Assembly (NCBI RefSeq): GCF_000429365.1
Contig: NZ_AUBS01000001.1
Coordinates: 1-64,000 of the forward strand
DNA: 64,000 bases
Source: Pseudodonghicola xiamenensis DSM 18339
Lineage (GTDB): Bacteria; Pseudomonadota; Alphaproteobacteria; Rhodobacterales; Rhodobacteraceae
Direction: 5' to 3'
This document shows positions 34,959 to 44,023 of this stretch, in pieces. Both the position numbers and the translations under genes were made by a program. Within the stretch, counting starts at the first letter, position 1; each line of letters starts with the position of its first letter. The notes under the pieces are model-generated. The model did not search any database and was not told the DNA's origin. It saw only the letters and a list, made by a program, of their open reading frames with translations.

Positions 34959-36476
34959 TTACTTGTCGAGGGTCACGTCTTCGAGACGGAAGTTCGAAGT
35001 CGGCAGAACCTCGAACCCCTTGACGTAATCCCGCTGCGCCCAGGCGGTCGCCGGGTGGAACAGGAAGACGAAGGGGGCGCCGTCATGCAGGCGCTGCACC
35101 ATCTCCTTGAACATCGCCTCGCGCTCCGGCCCGTTCACCGTCTTGCGCTCGTCGGCGTAAAGTTCGTTCAGCCGCTCGTCCTTCCACTGGGTGTGATAGG
35201 CATTTGCGCGCTCGGGGTTCACTGCGACAAAGCCGATGATCTGATCGGGGTCGATGGTGTCCGAGGTGGTGTAGGAAACCGCCATGTCGTAATTGCCGGC
35301 CTTGGTGGTCTGCCACTGGGTGCCGCTTTCCAGCATCTGCACCTTCAGCTTAACGCCGACCTGCTGCAGCATCGCCTGCAGCGCGATGGCGGCGTTGCGG
35401 CTGGTGGCCTTGCCGGAATCGACCGCCAGCTCGGCCTCGAACCCGTCGGGATAGCCTGCCTCGGCCAGCAGCGCCTTGGCCTTGGCCGGATCATAGGGAT
35501 AGGGCGCGAGGCCGGGATCGGCGTATTTCATCACCGGCATGGCCGAGGCCGCCGGCTTGCCGCGCCCATAGAGCACGCCCTTGACCAGTGCCTCCTTGTC
35601 GACCGCATAGTTCAGCGCCTGGCGCACCCGCAGATCGCCGAAGGGGGCCCGCGTGGTGTTCATCAGCACGAAATCGGCGCGATAGGGGATCACCTCGCCG
35701 GTGGTGATGCCGGCTTCCTTCGCCAGAGTGTCGAGCTGGTTCAGCGGCGGATCGAGCGCGACATCGACCTCACCGGCCTCGAGCTTGATCGCCCGGGCCG
35801 AGGGTTCGGTCACCACGCTGAGCACGGCTTCGTCCACCGCCGGCTTGCCGGCCTGCCAGTAATAGGGGTTCTTGTCGAGCGTGATGCTGGCGCCGCGGGT
35901 CCAGTCCTTGAGCACGAAGGGGCCGGAGCCGACGGGCGCGTCGAAGAAGGCATCGCCTTTTTCTTCCAGAAGTTTCTTCGGCAGGATCGCTGCGGCGAAG
36001 AGCGCGAGGTTGTTGAAGGCCGGGGTGAAGGGCTTGTCCAGCGTCATCACGATCTCACGGTCGTTGACGATCTCGAAACCGGTGATCGGGTTGAAGAAGC
36101 GGCCCCAGCCCGAGGCCTTGGAGCCGGCGCGCTCGATCGAATATTGCACGTCCTCGGCGGTGACCGGGCTGCCGTCCGAGAATTTGGCGTCGCGCAGCTT
36201 GAAGGTCAGGGTCAGCCCATCGTCGGAAACGGTCCAGCTTTCCGCTAGACCGGGCTCCAGCCCGGTGCCGGATTTGTCGGGCCGGATCAGCGTGTCGTAG
36301 ATCAGGAGCTGGGTCCAGATGGAGCCGTTGTCGCTGGTGGCGATCGGGTCGAGGCTGACCGGATCGTAGCCCATGGCGACGCGAAGGGTTTCGGCCCAGC
36401 TTGCCGGGGCGGCCAGGCTGGAGACGGCCACGGCTGTCGCCAGAAGCAGAGAGCGGAACTTGAGTTTCGGTATCAT
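34959..36476 (-). CDS. Peptide ABC transporter substrate-binding protein
   Basis: This 505-residue SBP_bac_5 protein has a signal peptide ending ASWA (about residue 28) from ATG 36476; an in-frame GTG at 36494 is less likely. Family text includes GLAESWTVSDDGLTLTFKLRDAKFSDGSPVTAEDVQYSIERA (about residues 80-115). The operon's last gene is a serine hydrolase, so the ligand may carry an amide or lactam bond, but this is only inferred. The gene is divergent from a LysR regulator. Confidence 0.92.
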   Translation of the reverse strand: MIPKLKFRSLLLATAVAVSSLAAPASWAETLRVAMGYDPVSLDPIATSDNGSIWTQLLIYDTLIRPDKSGTGLEPGLAESWTVSDDGLTLTFKLRDAKFSDGSPVTAEDVQYSIERAGSKASGWGRFFNPITGFEIVNDREIVMTLDKPFTPAFNNLALFAAAILPKKLLEEKGDAFFDAPVGSGPFVLKDWTRGASITLDKNPYYWQAGKPAVDEAVLSVVTEPSARAIKLEAGEVDVALDPPLNQLDTLAKEAGITTGEVIPYRADFVLMNTTRAPFGDLRVRQALNYAVDKEALVKGVLYGRGKPAASAMPVMKYADPGLAPYPYDPAKAKALLAEAGYPDGFEAELAVDSGKATSRNAAIALQAMLQQVGVKLKVQMLESGTQWQTTKAGNYDMAVSYTTSDTIDPDQIIGFVAVNPERANAYHTQWKDERLNELYADERKTVNGPEREAMFKEMVQRLHDGAPFVFLFHPATAWAQRDYVKGFEVLPTSNFRLEDVTLDK

Positions 36477-36560
36477 TGTTTTGGTTGTCCTCACCTGTGG
36501 GGCCGCGGTCTTCAGCGGAATGCGTCCTCCAGGTTAGACAGCCTCATATCATTCGTATAA

Positions 36561-36581
36561 TAATAAATAGACGTGTTATTA
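36561..36581. promoter_or_regulatory. TAATAA-N9-TTATTA dyad, candidate LysR operator
   Basis: Perfect 6-bp inverted arms TAATAA and TTATTA separated by 9 bp lie in a very AT-rich gap, 15 bp upstream of the LysR start and about 85 bp upstream of the binding-protein start. Size and position fit a LysR-type site serving both directions. Confidence 0.5.
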
Positions 36582-36595
36582 CTAATGGGCTGATA

Positions 36596-37468
36596 ATGAA
36601 TCTGCGCGAGATGGAGCTGTTCGGAACCCTGATGCGGGTGGGGACGACAACTGAAACCGCCCGGTTGCTGGGGATTTCCCAGCCCGGTGTCTCTGCCCAG
36701 CTCAAGCGGCTGGAAAGCCGGCTGGGGTTGTCGCTGTTCCACCGCACCGGCAACCGGTTGGAGCCGACGCGCGAGGCCAATGAGATCTTTGCCATGGCGG
36801 CGCCGATCTTCAGCGCTCATGCCGATATCCGTGCCAAGCTGCCCGAACTGCGCAACCTGGCGTCGCGCCCGGTGTCGGTCTCGGCTACGCCGGCGCTGGT
36901 CGAGGGGTTTCTGGGCCCGGTGCTGATCCGTGCCGGGTTCCAGAACTGGAAGAAACGGCTGAACCTCAGGGTGCATTCGCCGGAGGACGACCTGCGACGT
37001 GGCGATGCCGATATCGGCATCCAGATGGCGTTGCCCCCAAAGGCAGAGTTTCAGGCCTATACCGTCGGGCGCAGCAATCTGGTGGCGATCATGCGCGAGG
37101 CGCATCCGCTGGCGCGGCAGGAGAGGCTGTTCTGCGCCGCCATCGCCGAACATCCGCTGGTCTGCTATAACGCCGACTGGTCCCCGATGGGGGCAACCAT
37201 CCGTGCTGCCTTCGTGGCGCAGGGGCTGGTTTATGATCCGGTCTGCACGGTGCCCTTCTGCGCCAATGTCTGCGACATGGTGCGGGCCTGTGGCGGGGTG
37301 GGGATCGTCGATTCGCTGACGGTGCGCGATTATGCCATGCAGGGGCTGGTGGCCCGGCCGATCGTCGATATCGCCGAAATCAAGATCATCGCCTTTCATC
37401 GCCGCAACGAACCCTTGCGGGCGCCGATCCAGGATTTCCTGTCCACGTTGCGCGGCGAGGCCAATTAG
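36596..37468 (+). CDS. LysR-family transcriptional regulator
   Basis: This 290-residue regulator begins at ATG 36596 (MNLREMELFGTLMRVGTTTETARLLGISQPGVSAQL spans residues 1-36). The substrate domain follows from about 90. It is divergent from the Opp-type importer and hydrolase operon and is its likely regulator. An upstream frame extension is not used because it runs through the AT-rich control region. Confidence 0.93.
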   Translation: MNLREMELFGTLMRVGTTTETARLLGISQPGVSAQLKRLESRLGLSLFHRTGNRLEPTREANEIFAMAAPIFSAHADIRAKLPELRNLASRPVSVSATPALVEGFLGPVLIRAGFQNWKKRLNLRVHSPEDDLRRGDADIGIQMALPPKAEFQAYTVGRSNLVAIMREAHPLARQERLFCAAIAEHPLVCYNADWSPMGATIRAAFVAQGLVYDPVCTVPFCANVCDMVRACGGVGIVDSLTVRDYAMQGLVARPIVDIAEIKIIAFHRRNEPLRAPIQDFLSTLRGEAN

Positions 37469-37671
37469 ACCGTCGGGCCCGCAGGGTGGCATCCGCGCGC
37501 CCGCGCCGTCCGGGCTGGTGATGCGGATTGCACTAGGGATTTCATCGGGGATTGCACAGGGGCTTGCAGTGTGAACGCCTTTGTGGAGAAGTGCTTTTGC
37601 AGTATGATTGCCGCGGGGTGTGGTCAAAGCGCCCTGCACGAGAACGAATTCAATTTCCGAAAGGGTCAAGT

Positions 37672-38046
37672 ATGCTCAGAATCAAAGCTCTCGCTGTCAT
37701 CCCTCTTCTTTGCATGCTGCCAGCGTGCGAGAATTCCGGAGCGAATTATACGCCGGTCATCGACGGTTCCGTGGGGCCGAATTATTCCAACGATCTCGCA
37801 TATTGCCAGGCCCTCGCGTCGCAGCAAGGCACCTTCTCGAACAATACGGCGGCCACTGCCGCGACCGGTGCCGTAATCGCCGGCGGCACCACGGCGGTGC
37901 TCAACAACAAGGGCACCAACGTTCGGGATGCGACCCTCGTCGGTGCCGCGGCCGGGGTTGCCGCAGGCGCGCTGCAGCAGCAGCAGAACAAGGAAGCCAT
38001 CATCAAGAACTGCATGCGTGGCAGGGGCTATCGTGTCGTCGGCTGA
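37672..38046 (+). CDS. Small glycine-zipper-like lipoprotein
   Basis: This 124-residue protein starts at ATG 37672 with AAAGGG upstream. Its signal peptide ends in the lipobox LPAC (Cys19), so it is probably lipidated. The middle (about 65-105) is rich in Ala and Gly with GAVIAGGTTAVL and GAAAGVAAGAL, a glycine-zipper-like pattern seen in envelope lipoproteins. The end (NCMRGRGYRVVG) matches a common tail of such proteins. No function can be given. Confidence 0.8.
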   Translation: MLRIKALAVIPLLCMLPACENSGANYTPVIDGSVGPNYSNDLAYCQALASQQGTFSNNTAATAATGAVIAGGTTAVLNNKGTNVRDATLVGAAAGVAAGALQQQQNKEAIIKNCMRGRGYRVVG

Positions 38047-38094
38047 CGGCCGGACCCGATCCTGACCACCAGTCGGACAAACACCCGATGTTTC

Positions 38095-38130
38095 GCGCCC
38101 GGAGGAGTGATCCTTCGGGCGCTTTGCGTT
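38095..38130 (+). terminator. Intrinsic terminator after the lipoprotein gene
   Basis: A 12-bp stem with one wobble pair, GCGCCCGGAGGA / TCCTTCGGGCGC, and a 4-nt loop is followed by TTTGCGTT. Confidence 0.75.
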
Positions 38131-38163
38131 CGGAGAGCCGTGTCGACCGACGCGGGGCATTGG

Positions 38164-38181
38164 ACGTCATTAAATGGTCAT
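38164..38181 (+). promoter_or_regulatory. Pho-box-like direct repeat before ugpB
   Basis: GTCAT at 38166-38170 and GTCAT at 38177-38181 are spaced by 11 bp with an AT-rich middle (TTAAAT). This matches the layout of the PhoB box CTGTCAT-N4-CTGTCAT at 12 of 18 positions. It lies about 74 bp upstream of the ugpB start, which suits phosphate-starvation activation. Confidence 0.6.
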
Positions 38182-38254
38182 CTCACTGATACGAAACTGT
38201 TGCTTCTGACACGTAGCCGTCGCGCCGACACGAACTCCTGAAAGGATTAGGGAC

Positions 38255-39550
38255 ATGTTCAAGACCGCGACAGCAGCCATCGCGCTTGCACTGACCGCCT
38301 CTACCGCTTTCGCGGCCACCGATATCACCTGGTGGCACGGTATGGGTGGACGTAACGGTGAGGTCATCAACGAGATCTCGCAGAAGTTCAACGCATCGCA
38401 GGATCAGTGCAAGCTGACCCCGATCTCGAAGGGCACCTATGAGGAAGCTCTGTCGTCGGGCATCGCCGCCTTCCGCTCGGGCGAACAGCCGAACATCCTG
38501 CAGGTCTTCGATGCCGGTGCGGCCACCATCATCGCCGCCAAGGGTGCGACCATCCCGGCCGAGGATCTGATCAAGGGCGCGGGCGAAAAGTTCAACCGCG
38601 AAGATTTCATCGCCGGCGTGCGTAACTTCTATGCCGACAGCGACGGCAAGTTCATCGGCATGCCGTTCAACTCTTCGGCGCCGATCATGTATCTGAACAC
38701 CGAAGCCTTCGAGAAGGCCGGGGTCGAGCCGCCGAAGACCTGGGAAGATTTCGAAAAGATCGCGCCCAAGCTGAAAGAGGCCGGCTATCTGCCGATGACC
38801 GCCTCGCAGTTGACCTGGATGATGGTCGAGAACTTCAAGTCCCGCAACAACCAGCAATTCGCCACCAACAACAACGGCTATGATGGCATCAAGGGCACTG
38901 AACTGGTCGCCAACGACGCCAATCAGGTGATGATGTTCGAAAAGCTCAAGGAATGGGCGGATCAGGGCCTTTACGGGTTTTACGGTGCCGGCTGGGCCGA
39001 CAACCTGAAGCCCTTCGAAGAAGGCAAGGCGGCGATGTGGATCGGCTCCTCGGGGTCCTTCGGCGGTTTGCAGAAATCGGCTAAGTTCCCCTTCGGTGCG
39101 GTCTTCATGCCCTATTGGGGCTCGATCGAAGGCGCTGGCACCCAGAGCTTCATCGGCGGCGCCGCGCTTTTCGCGATGGCTGGCAAGCCCAAGGCGGAAA
39201 ACGACTGTACCGCCAAGTTCTTCACCTTCCTGACCGCGCCGGAAACCCAGGTCTACTGGCATGAGAACACCGGTTACGTGCCGGTGACAGAGGCCGCTTA
39301 CGAACTGGCCAAGTCGCAGGGCTATTATGACGAGAAACCGGTCGCCGAGGTCGGTATCCAGCAGCTCATGCTGCCGGGCGGCGAATGGACCAAGGGCTAT
39401 CGGATGGGTTTCTATCCGCAGATCCGTTCGGTCATGGAACGCGAGTTCAACCGCATCTTTTCGGGCGAAGTCTCGGTCAAGGACGCCTTTGACACCATCG
39501 AGAGCGAAGGCAACGCCCTGTTGGCGCGTTTCGCCAAGACCGCAGGCTGA
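38255..39550 (+). CDS. ugpB: sn-Glycerol-3-phosphate ABC transporter substrate-binding protein
   Basis: This 431-residue periplasmic protein has a signal peptide ending STAFA (about residue 21) and UgpB text such as ITWWHGMGGRNGEVINEIS and YYDEKPVAEVGIQQLM. It binds glycerol-3-phosphate or glycerophosphodiesters such as glycerophosphocholine. It is first of a five-gene operon with a Pho-box-like site in front. A hairpin with a T-rich loop follows it. Confidence 0.94.
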   Translation: MFKTATAAIALALTASTAFAATDITWWHGMGGRNGEVINEISQKFNASQDQCKLTPISKGTYEEALSSGIAAFRSGEQPNILQVFDAGAATIIAAKGATIPAEDLIKGAGEKFNREDFIAGVRNFYADSDGKFIGMPFNSSAPIMYLNTEAFEKAGVEPPKTWEDFEKIAPKLKEAGYLPMTASQLTWMMVENFKSRNNQQFATNNNGYDGIKGTELVANDANQVMMFEKLKEWADQGLYGFYGAGWADNLKPFEEGKAAMWIGSSGSFGGLQKSAKFPFGAVFMPYWGSIEGAGTQSFIGGAALFAMAGKPKAENDCTAKFFTFLTAPETQVYWHENTGYVPVTEAAYELAKSQGYYDEKPVAEVGIQQLMLPGGEWTKGYRMGFYPQIRSVMEREFNRIFSGEVSVKDAFDTIESEGNALLARFAKTAG

Positions 39551-39573
39551 GCCTCAGGCAGACGGCATTCACG

Positions 39574-39599
39574 GGGTTTCGGGTTTTTGCCCGGAACCC
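39574..39599 (+). terminator. Hairpin between ugpB and ugpA
   Basis: A 10-bp stem with one wobble pair, GGGTTTCGGG / CCCGGAACCC, and a TTTTTG loop lies in the 107-bp gap. It likely sets a higher level of UgpB than of the membrane parts. Confidence 0.5.
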
Positions 39600-39657
39600 T
39601 TTCGCAATTTGCGGGCCGCGTCTGCGGCTCGCTCCCCCTCCGGACAGGAGACAACCG

Positions 39658-40632
39658 GTGACCGACACCCCCCTCAGCGCCCAGGGACCAACCGCCCCCT
39701 CGTTCCTCCACCGTCTGCGTGACTGGTGGTCCGGCGAAACCGCCAACCCGGTCAAGCGCGTACAGTTCGGCCATGGCCTCACGCCCTGGCTGTTCGTGCT
39801 GCCGCAACTCGCCGTGGTGGTAATCTTCTTCTACTGGCCCTCGGCGCAGGCGGTGACCTCGTCCTTCTATATCGAGGACCCCTTCGGCTTCGGCTCCACC
39901 TTCGTGGGGATGGAGAATTACGCCGACGCGCTCGGCAGCAAGGAATACCTCTCGACCGCCTGGTTCACCGCCTTCTTCTGCGTGGTGGTGACGGCGCTGG
40001 CGCTGGGCATCGGGCTCTTGCTGGCGGTCAAGGCCGACAAGGTGATCCGCGGGGCGGAGAGCTACAAGACGCTGCTGATCTCGGTCTATGCGATCGCGCC
40101 GCCGGTGGCGGGGCTGATCGGCATGATGTTCTTCGACATGCACATGGGTCCCTTCACCCGGCTCTTCGCCTTCTTTGGACACGAGTTGCGGGTGGGGGTG
40201 GATTACTGGGATACCACCATCGCGCTGATCACCATCTCGGTCTGGAAGCAGATCCCCTATAACTTCATCTTCTTTCTCTCCGGGCTGCAATCGGTCCCTG
40301 TCTCGGTCCGCGAGGCAGCGCTGATCGACGCGCGCTCCGGTTGGCGGCGGTTCAAGGATGTGACCCTGCCGCTGCTGGCGCCGACGGCTTTCTTCCTGCT
40401 GATCATCAACATCACCTATACGATGTTCGACACCTTCCCGATCATCGACGTGATCGTGAAGGACAAGCCCGCCAACAACCCGATGACGCTGGTCTACAAG
40501 GTCTATCTGGACGGCTTCAAAGGCAACGACATCGGCGGGTCGTCGGCGCAATCGGTGATCCTTATGGTGGTGGTGGCGGCGCTGACGGTGCTGCAGTTCC
40601 GCTTTCTCGAACGCCGCGTGCATTACGGGTGA
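39658..40632 (+). CDS. ugpA: Glycerol-3-phosphate ABC transporter permease
   Basis: This 324-residue permease starts with GTG 39658, with GGAGA 6-10 nt before it. It carries six spans and the EAA loop EAALIDARSGWRRFKDVTLPLL typical of UgpA. A 50-residue cytoplasmic N-terminus precedes the first span. Confidence 0.93.
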   Translation: MTDTPLSAQGPTAPSFLHRLRDWWSGETANPVKRVQFGHGLTPWLFVLPQLAVVVIFFYWPSAQAVTSSFYIEDPFGFGSTFVGMENYADALGSKEYLSTAWFTAFFCVVVTALALGIGLLLAVKADKVIRGAESYKTLLISVYAIAPPVAGLIGMMFFDMHMGPFTRLFAFFGHELRVGVDYWDTTIALITISVWKQIPYNFIFFLSGLQSVPVSVREAALIDARSGWRRFKDVTLPLLAPTAFFLLIINITYTMFDTFPIIDVIVKDKPANNPMTLVYKVYLDGFKGNDIGGSSAQSVILMVVVAALTVLQFRFLERRVHYG

Positions 40633-40636
40633 GGCC

Positions 40637-41479
40637 ATGCAAAAGATCAAACCCTTCGACCATCTGATCCTGATCCTCGGCACGCTGTTTCTGTGTGTGC
40701 CGGTGCTGATGGCGCTGATGTCCTCGACCCACACCGCGGTCGATATCCATTCCAACGGGTTGTTCATCACGCCCGGATCGAACGGCTATGCCACCTATGA
40801 AAAGGTGCTGACTCATCGCGGCGGTTTCACCGGCGATGTCACCGGTCTGTTGATGCTGAAAAACTCGCTGATCATGGGCTTCGGCTTTGCGATCGGCAAG
40901 ATCGTGCTGTCGATGATGGCGGCCTATGCGCTGGTCTATTTCCGGTTCCGTTTCGCAACGGTGCTGTTCTGGATGATCTTCGCCACGCTCCTGTTGCCGT
41001 TGGAGGTGCGCATCATGCCCTCCTATCAGGTGATGAGCCAGTTGCACCTGCTGAACAGCTATACCGGGCTGATCGTGCCGCTGTTGGCCTCGGCCACCGG
41101 CACGTTCTTCTTCCGCCAGTTCTTCAAATCGGTGCCGGACGAATTGCTCGAGGCCGCCCGTATCGACGGGGCAGGGCCTTGGAAATTCTTCATCGACGTG
41201 CTGGTGCCGCTGTCGAAGACGATGATGGCTGCGATCTTCATCATCATGTTCATCTACGGCTGGAACCAGTATCTCTGGCCGCTGCTGATGACCACGGACG
41301 AGAGTTTCTACACCCTCATGCGTGGCATCAAGTCGATCCTGCAGGTTTGGGTCGGCAGCCAGATCCCCGATTATAACGAAGCCTTCGCCCTTGCGGTGCT
41401 GGCCATGGTCCCGCCCGTCGCCGTGGTGGTGATCTTCCAGCGCATGTTCATCAAGGGCCTGACAGAAAGCGACAAGTGA
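40637..41479 (+). CDS. ugpE: Glycerol-3-phosphate ABC transporter permease
   Basis: This 280-residue permease has six spans and the EAA loop [21 protein letters not shown]. The text [35 protein letters not shown] closes the protein as in UgpE (residues about 246-280). It begins 4 bp after ugpA and ends 1 bp before ugpC. Confidence 0.94.
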   Translation: MQKIKPFDHLILILGTLFLCVPVLMALMSSTHTAVDIHSNGLFITPGSNGYATYEKVLTHRGGFTGDVTGLLMLKNSLIMGFGFAIGKIVLSMMAAYALVYFRFRFATVLFWMIFATLLLPLEVRIMPSYQVMSQLHLLNSYTGLIVPLLASATGTFFFRQFFKSVPDELLEAARIDGAGPWKFFIDVLVPLSKTMMAAIFIIMFIYGWNQYLWPLLMTTDESFYTLMRGIKSILQVWVGSQIPDYNEAFALAVLAMVPPVAVVVIFQRMFIKGLTESDK

Positions 41480-41480
41480 C

Positions 41481-42551
41481 ATGGCAGAGCTTACTCTCAA
41501 CGCGGTCGGCAAGACCTATTCGGGCGGCGTCAAGGCGGTGTCGGGCGTCGATATCCAGATCTCCGACGGCGAATTCATCGTGCTGGTGGGGCCGTCGGGC
41601 TGCGGCAAGTCCACGCTTCTGCGCATGGTCGCGGGGCTTGAGACGGTGACCGATGGCGAAATCCACATCGGCTCGCGGCTGGTCAACCAGCTCGACCCGG
41701 CGGAACGCGATATCGCCATGGTGTTCCAGAACTATGCGCTCTATCCGCATATGACGGTGCGCGACAACATGGCATACGGGCTGAAGAACCGTCGCACCCC
41801 CAAGGCCGAGATCGAGACCCGCGTGGCCGAGGCGGCGCGGATGCTGGAGCTGGGCCAATACCTCGACCGCAAGCCGCGGGCGCTTTCGGGCGGGCAGCGG
41901 CAGCGGGTCGCCATGGGGCGCGCCATCGTGCGCCAGCCGGCGGCCTTCCTGTTCGACGAACCGCTGTCCAACCTCGACGCCAAGCTGCGGGTGTCGATGC
42001 GGATGGAGATCCGCAAGCTGCAACAACGTCTGGGCACCACCTCGCTCTACGTGACCCACGACCAGCTCGAGGCGATGACGCTGGCTGATCGGCTGGTGGT
42101 GCTGAACGGCGGTCGGGTCGAACAGATCGGCGCGCCGCTCGAAGTCTATCGCAAGCCGGCCTCGACCTTCGTGGCGGCCTTCATCGGCTCTCCGGCGATG
42201 AGCCTGCTGGACGCCACTGTCGAAGGTGGCCGGCTGATGCTGGAGGGTCATGTGTTGGCCGAGGTCGATCACAAGGCAGGGCCGGTGACGTTGGGGCTTA
42301 GGGCCGAGGATTTGCGTCTGGTCGCCCGTGGCGGCGTGCCGATGCGGGTCGAATATATCGAGGAGCTCGGCGCCCACCGGGTGGTTCACGGCATGGTTGG
42401 CGACCAATCGCTTGCCGTCGTCGATCAGGGGGCGGAAGCGCCGGGCGATCTGATCCATATCGCCGCCGATCCAGCCCGTCTGCATTTGTTCGACGCGGCG
42501 ACCGGTCAGCGGATCGACGTGCGCAGCCGGGTGGGGGAATTCGCCCGATGA
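41481..42551 (+). CDS. ugpC: Glycerol-3-phosphate ABC transporter ATP-binding protein
   Basis: This 356-residue MalK-type ATPase has Walker [17 protein letters not shown], signature [14 protein letters not shown] and Walker [18 protein letters not shown]-terminal TOBE/OB regulatory domain begins at about 240. It energises UgpAE and overlaps the next gene by 4 bp (ATGA). Confidence 0.95.
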   Translation: MAELTLNAVGKTYSGGVKAVSGVDIQISDGEFIVLVGPSGCGKSTLLRMVAGLETVTDGEIHIGSRLVNQLDPAERDIAMVFQNYALYPHMTVRDNMAYGLKNRRTPKAEIETRVAEAARMLELGQYLDRKPRALSGGQRQRVAMGRAIVRQPAAFLFDEPLSNLDAKLRVSMRMEIRKLQQRLGTTSLYVTHDQLEAMTLADRLVVLNGGRVEQIGAPLEVYRKPASTFVAAFIGSPAMSLLDATVEGGRLMLEGHVLAEVDHKAGPVTLGLRAEDLRLVARGGVPMRVEYIEELGAHRVVHGMVGDQSLAVVDQGAEAPGDLIHIAADPARLHLFDAATGQRIDVRSRVGEFAR

Positions 42552-43525
42552 TCCGCGACACCACCCCGGCGCTGCCGGTGCCGGGCGCCGATGATCTGGC
42601 GATCCGTGACCTCCCGCGTCAGATCGGGGTGCATGATGCCCATATGGCGCGGGTTCCCGGCATGAACCTGATCGAGATCGGCGGGACTGGCGGCTCGGCG
42701 CCCTTGCCCCTGCCGGTCACGGTCGGGGCCTGGAACCTTGAACGCTGTCTCTTTCCAGAGGCGGCGGCGGCGAAGATGCGCGACTGCGACGTCATTCTGG
42801 TCTCCGAGATGGACAACGGCATGGCGCGGAGCAAGCAGCGCAACACCACCCGCGACATGGCGGTGGGCCTCGGCATGTCCTATGCCTATGCGGTCGAGTT
42901 TCTGGAACTTGGCCTCGGCTCCCCCATCGAACTGCAGTTCTGCGACGACGATCGCAATGCGCTGGGCTATCACGGCAACGGGCTGATGGCGAAGACTACG
43001 CTCGGCGCCCCCTTCGCCCTGCGTCTGTGGGGAGAGCGGCAGTGGTTTTCGGATGCCGAACAGCCGCGTCTGGGTGAGAGGATCGCCGTCGGTGCCACGG
43101 TCGAAACCGAGGCCGGCCCGTTTCTGGCCATCTCCACCCACCTGGAAAGCGCCTGCGGGCCGGAGCATCGCGAACGGCAGGTCGCCGGGCTGATCGCTGC
43201 GATCGACGCGGAATTTCCCGGCCTGCCGGTGCTGATCGGAGGCGATCTGAATACCGGCAACCACAACGAAGGCGATTGGCGGGCCGAGGGGCTGTTCGAC
43301 CTGGCGCGTGCCGCCGGTTTCACCGTGCATGGCGGGGCAGAGGATCAGCCCACCACGCGGCCCAGCCTGATCACCCGCTGGCCCGAGCGTGCCATGAAGC
43401 TCGACTGGTTCCTGGCGCGCGGGTTGCGGCTGAGCGAGACCGAGATTCGTCCGTCACCGGACCCGGACGGGCGGCCGCTGTCGGATCACGATGCCATTGT
43501 TACACGGATTGTCGGGCTGGCGTGA
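42548..43525 (+). CDS. Endonuclease/exonuclease/phosphatase-fold phosphodiesterase
   Basis: This 325-residue EEP-fold enzyme keeps the catalytic residues of the superfamily: Asn in GAWNLER, the metal Glu in SEMDNG, His in STHLES, Asp and Asn in GGDLNTG, and the closing SDHD. It lacks a signal peptide. In enteric bacteria the ugp operon ends in ugpQ, a GDPD-type glycerophosphodiesterase. Here an unrelated phosphodiesterase fold takes that place and is translationally coupled to ugpC. A role in splitting imported glycerophosphodiesters is attractive but unproved; nuclease or sugar-phosphatase activity is possible. Confidence 0.85.
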   Translation: MIRDTTPALPVPGADDLAIRDLPRQIGVHDAHMARVPGMNLIEIGGTGGSAPLPLPVTVGAWNLERCLFPEAAAAKMRDCDVILVSEMDNGMARSKQRNTTRDMAVGLGMSYAYAVEFLELGLGSPIELQFCDDDRNALGYHGNGLMAKTTLGAPFALRLWGERQWFSDAEQPRLGERIAVGATVETEAGPFLAISTHLESACGPEHRERQVAGLIAAIDAEFPGLPVLIGGDLNTGNHNEGDWRAEGLFDLARAAGFTVHGGAEDQPTTRPSLITRWPERAMKLDWFLARGLRLSETEIRPSPDPDGRPLSDHDAIVTRIVGLA

Positions 43526-43655
43526 CGCGTCCCTGTCCGGCGCCCGGGCGGGTGCCGTACCCGAAACGGTCTCCTCAGGCCACCGGGGAGGCGGCCTTGC
43601 GGTCGCGCGCGGTTGGCAAAGCTGTTGTCACCGCCGGGGCGGTTGCCTAGAACGT

Positions 43656-43842
43656 CAGTGTCGGTTTCCGAATGGAATCAAAAGGGAATCCGCCACCGCT
43701 GTTGTTTCTTGCGCAGCGGTGAACCGGAACTGCCCCCGCAACTGTAGGCGGTGAGCAGGCTGCGAATACGCCACTGTGGCCCTGTGCCATGGGAAGGCCG
43801 CTGCCTGCACAGACCCGCCAGTCAGGAGACCTGCCGACACTG
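43656..43842 (+). ncRNA. Cobalamin riboswitch before the Fec/Btu-type importer
   Basis: The stretch is closed by CAGTGTCGG (43656-43664) pairing with CCGACACTG (43834-43842). It contains AAAAGGGAATC, the GAAC-GCCCCCGCAACTG core and the B12 box AGTCAGGAGACCTGCC. It lies about 180 bp upstream of the binding-protein start and would shut off the + strand importer operon when cobalamin is plentiful. Confidence 0.93.
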
Positions 43843-44023
43843 TCTGTAACGCGGCCCGGGCGGGGTGTCCGGGGAGGTGTCGAATGAGCTTTGTCCTGCG
43901 GTGTCTCCTGGCACCGGCCCTTGCCAGACCAAATGCGCCCGCCGTCTCGGCCCGGGTGTGGTTCAGCCGGTGGATCGGCCTTTCCGTCCTGTCTCTGGTC
44001 GCTTCATCAACCGGAGACCATAG

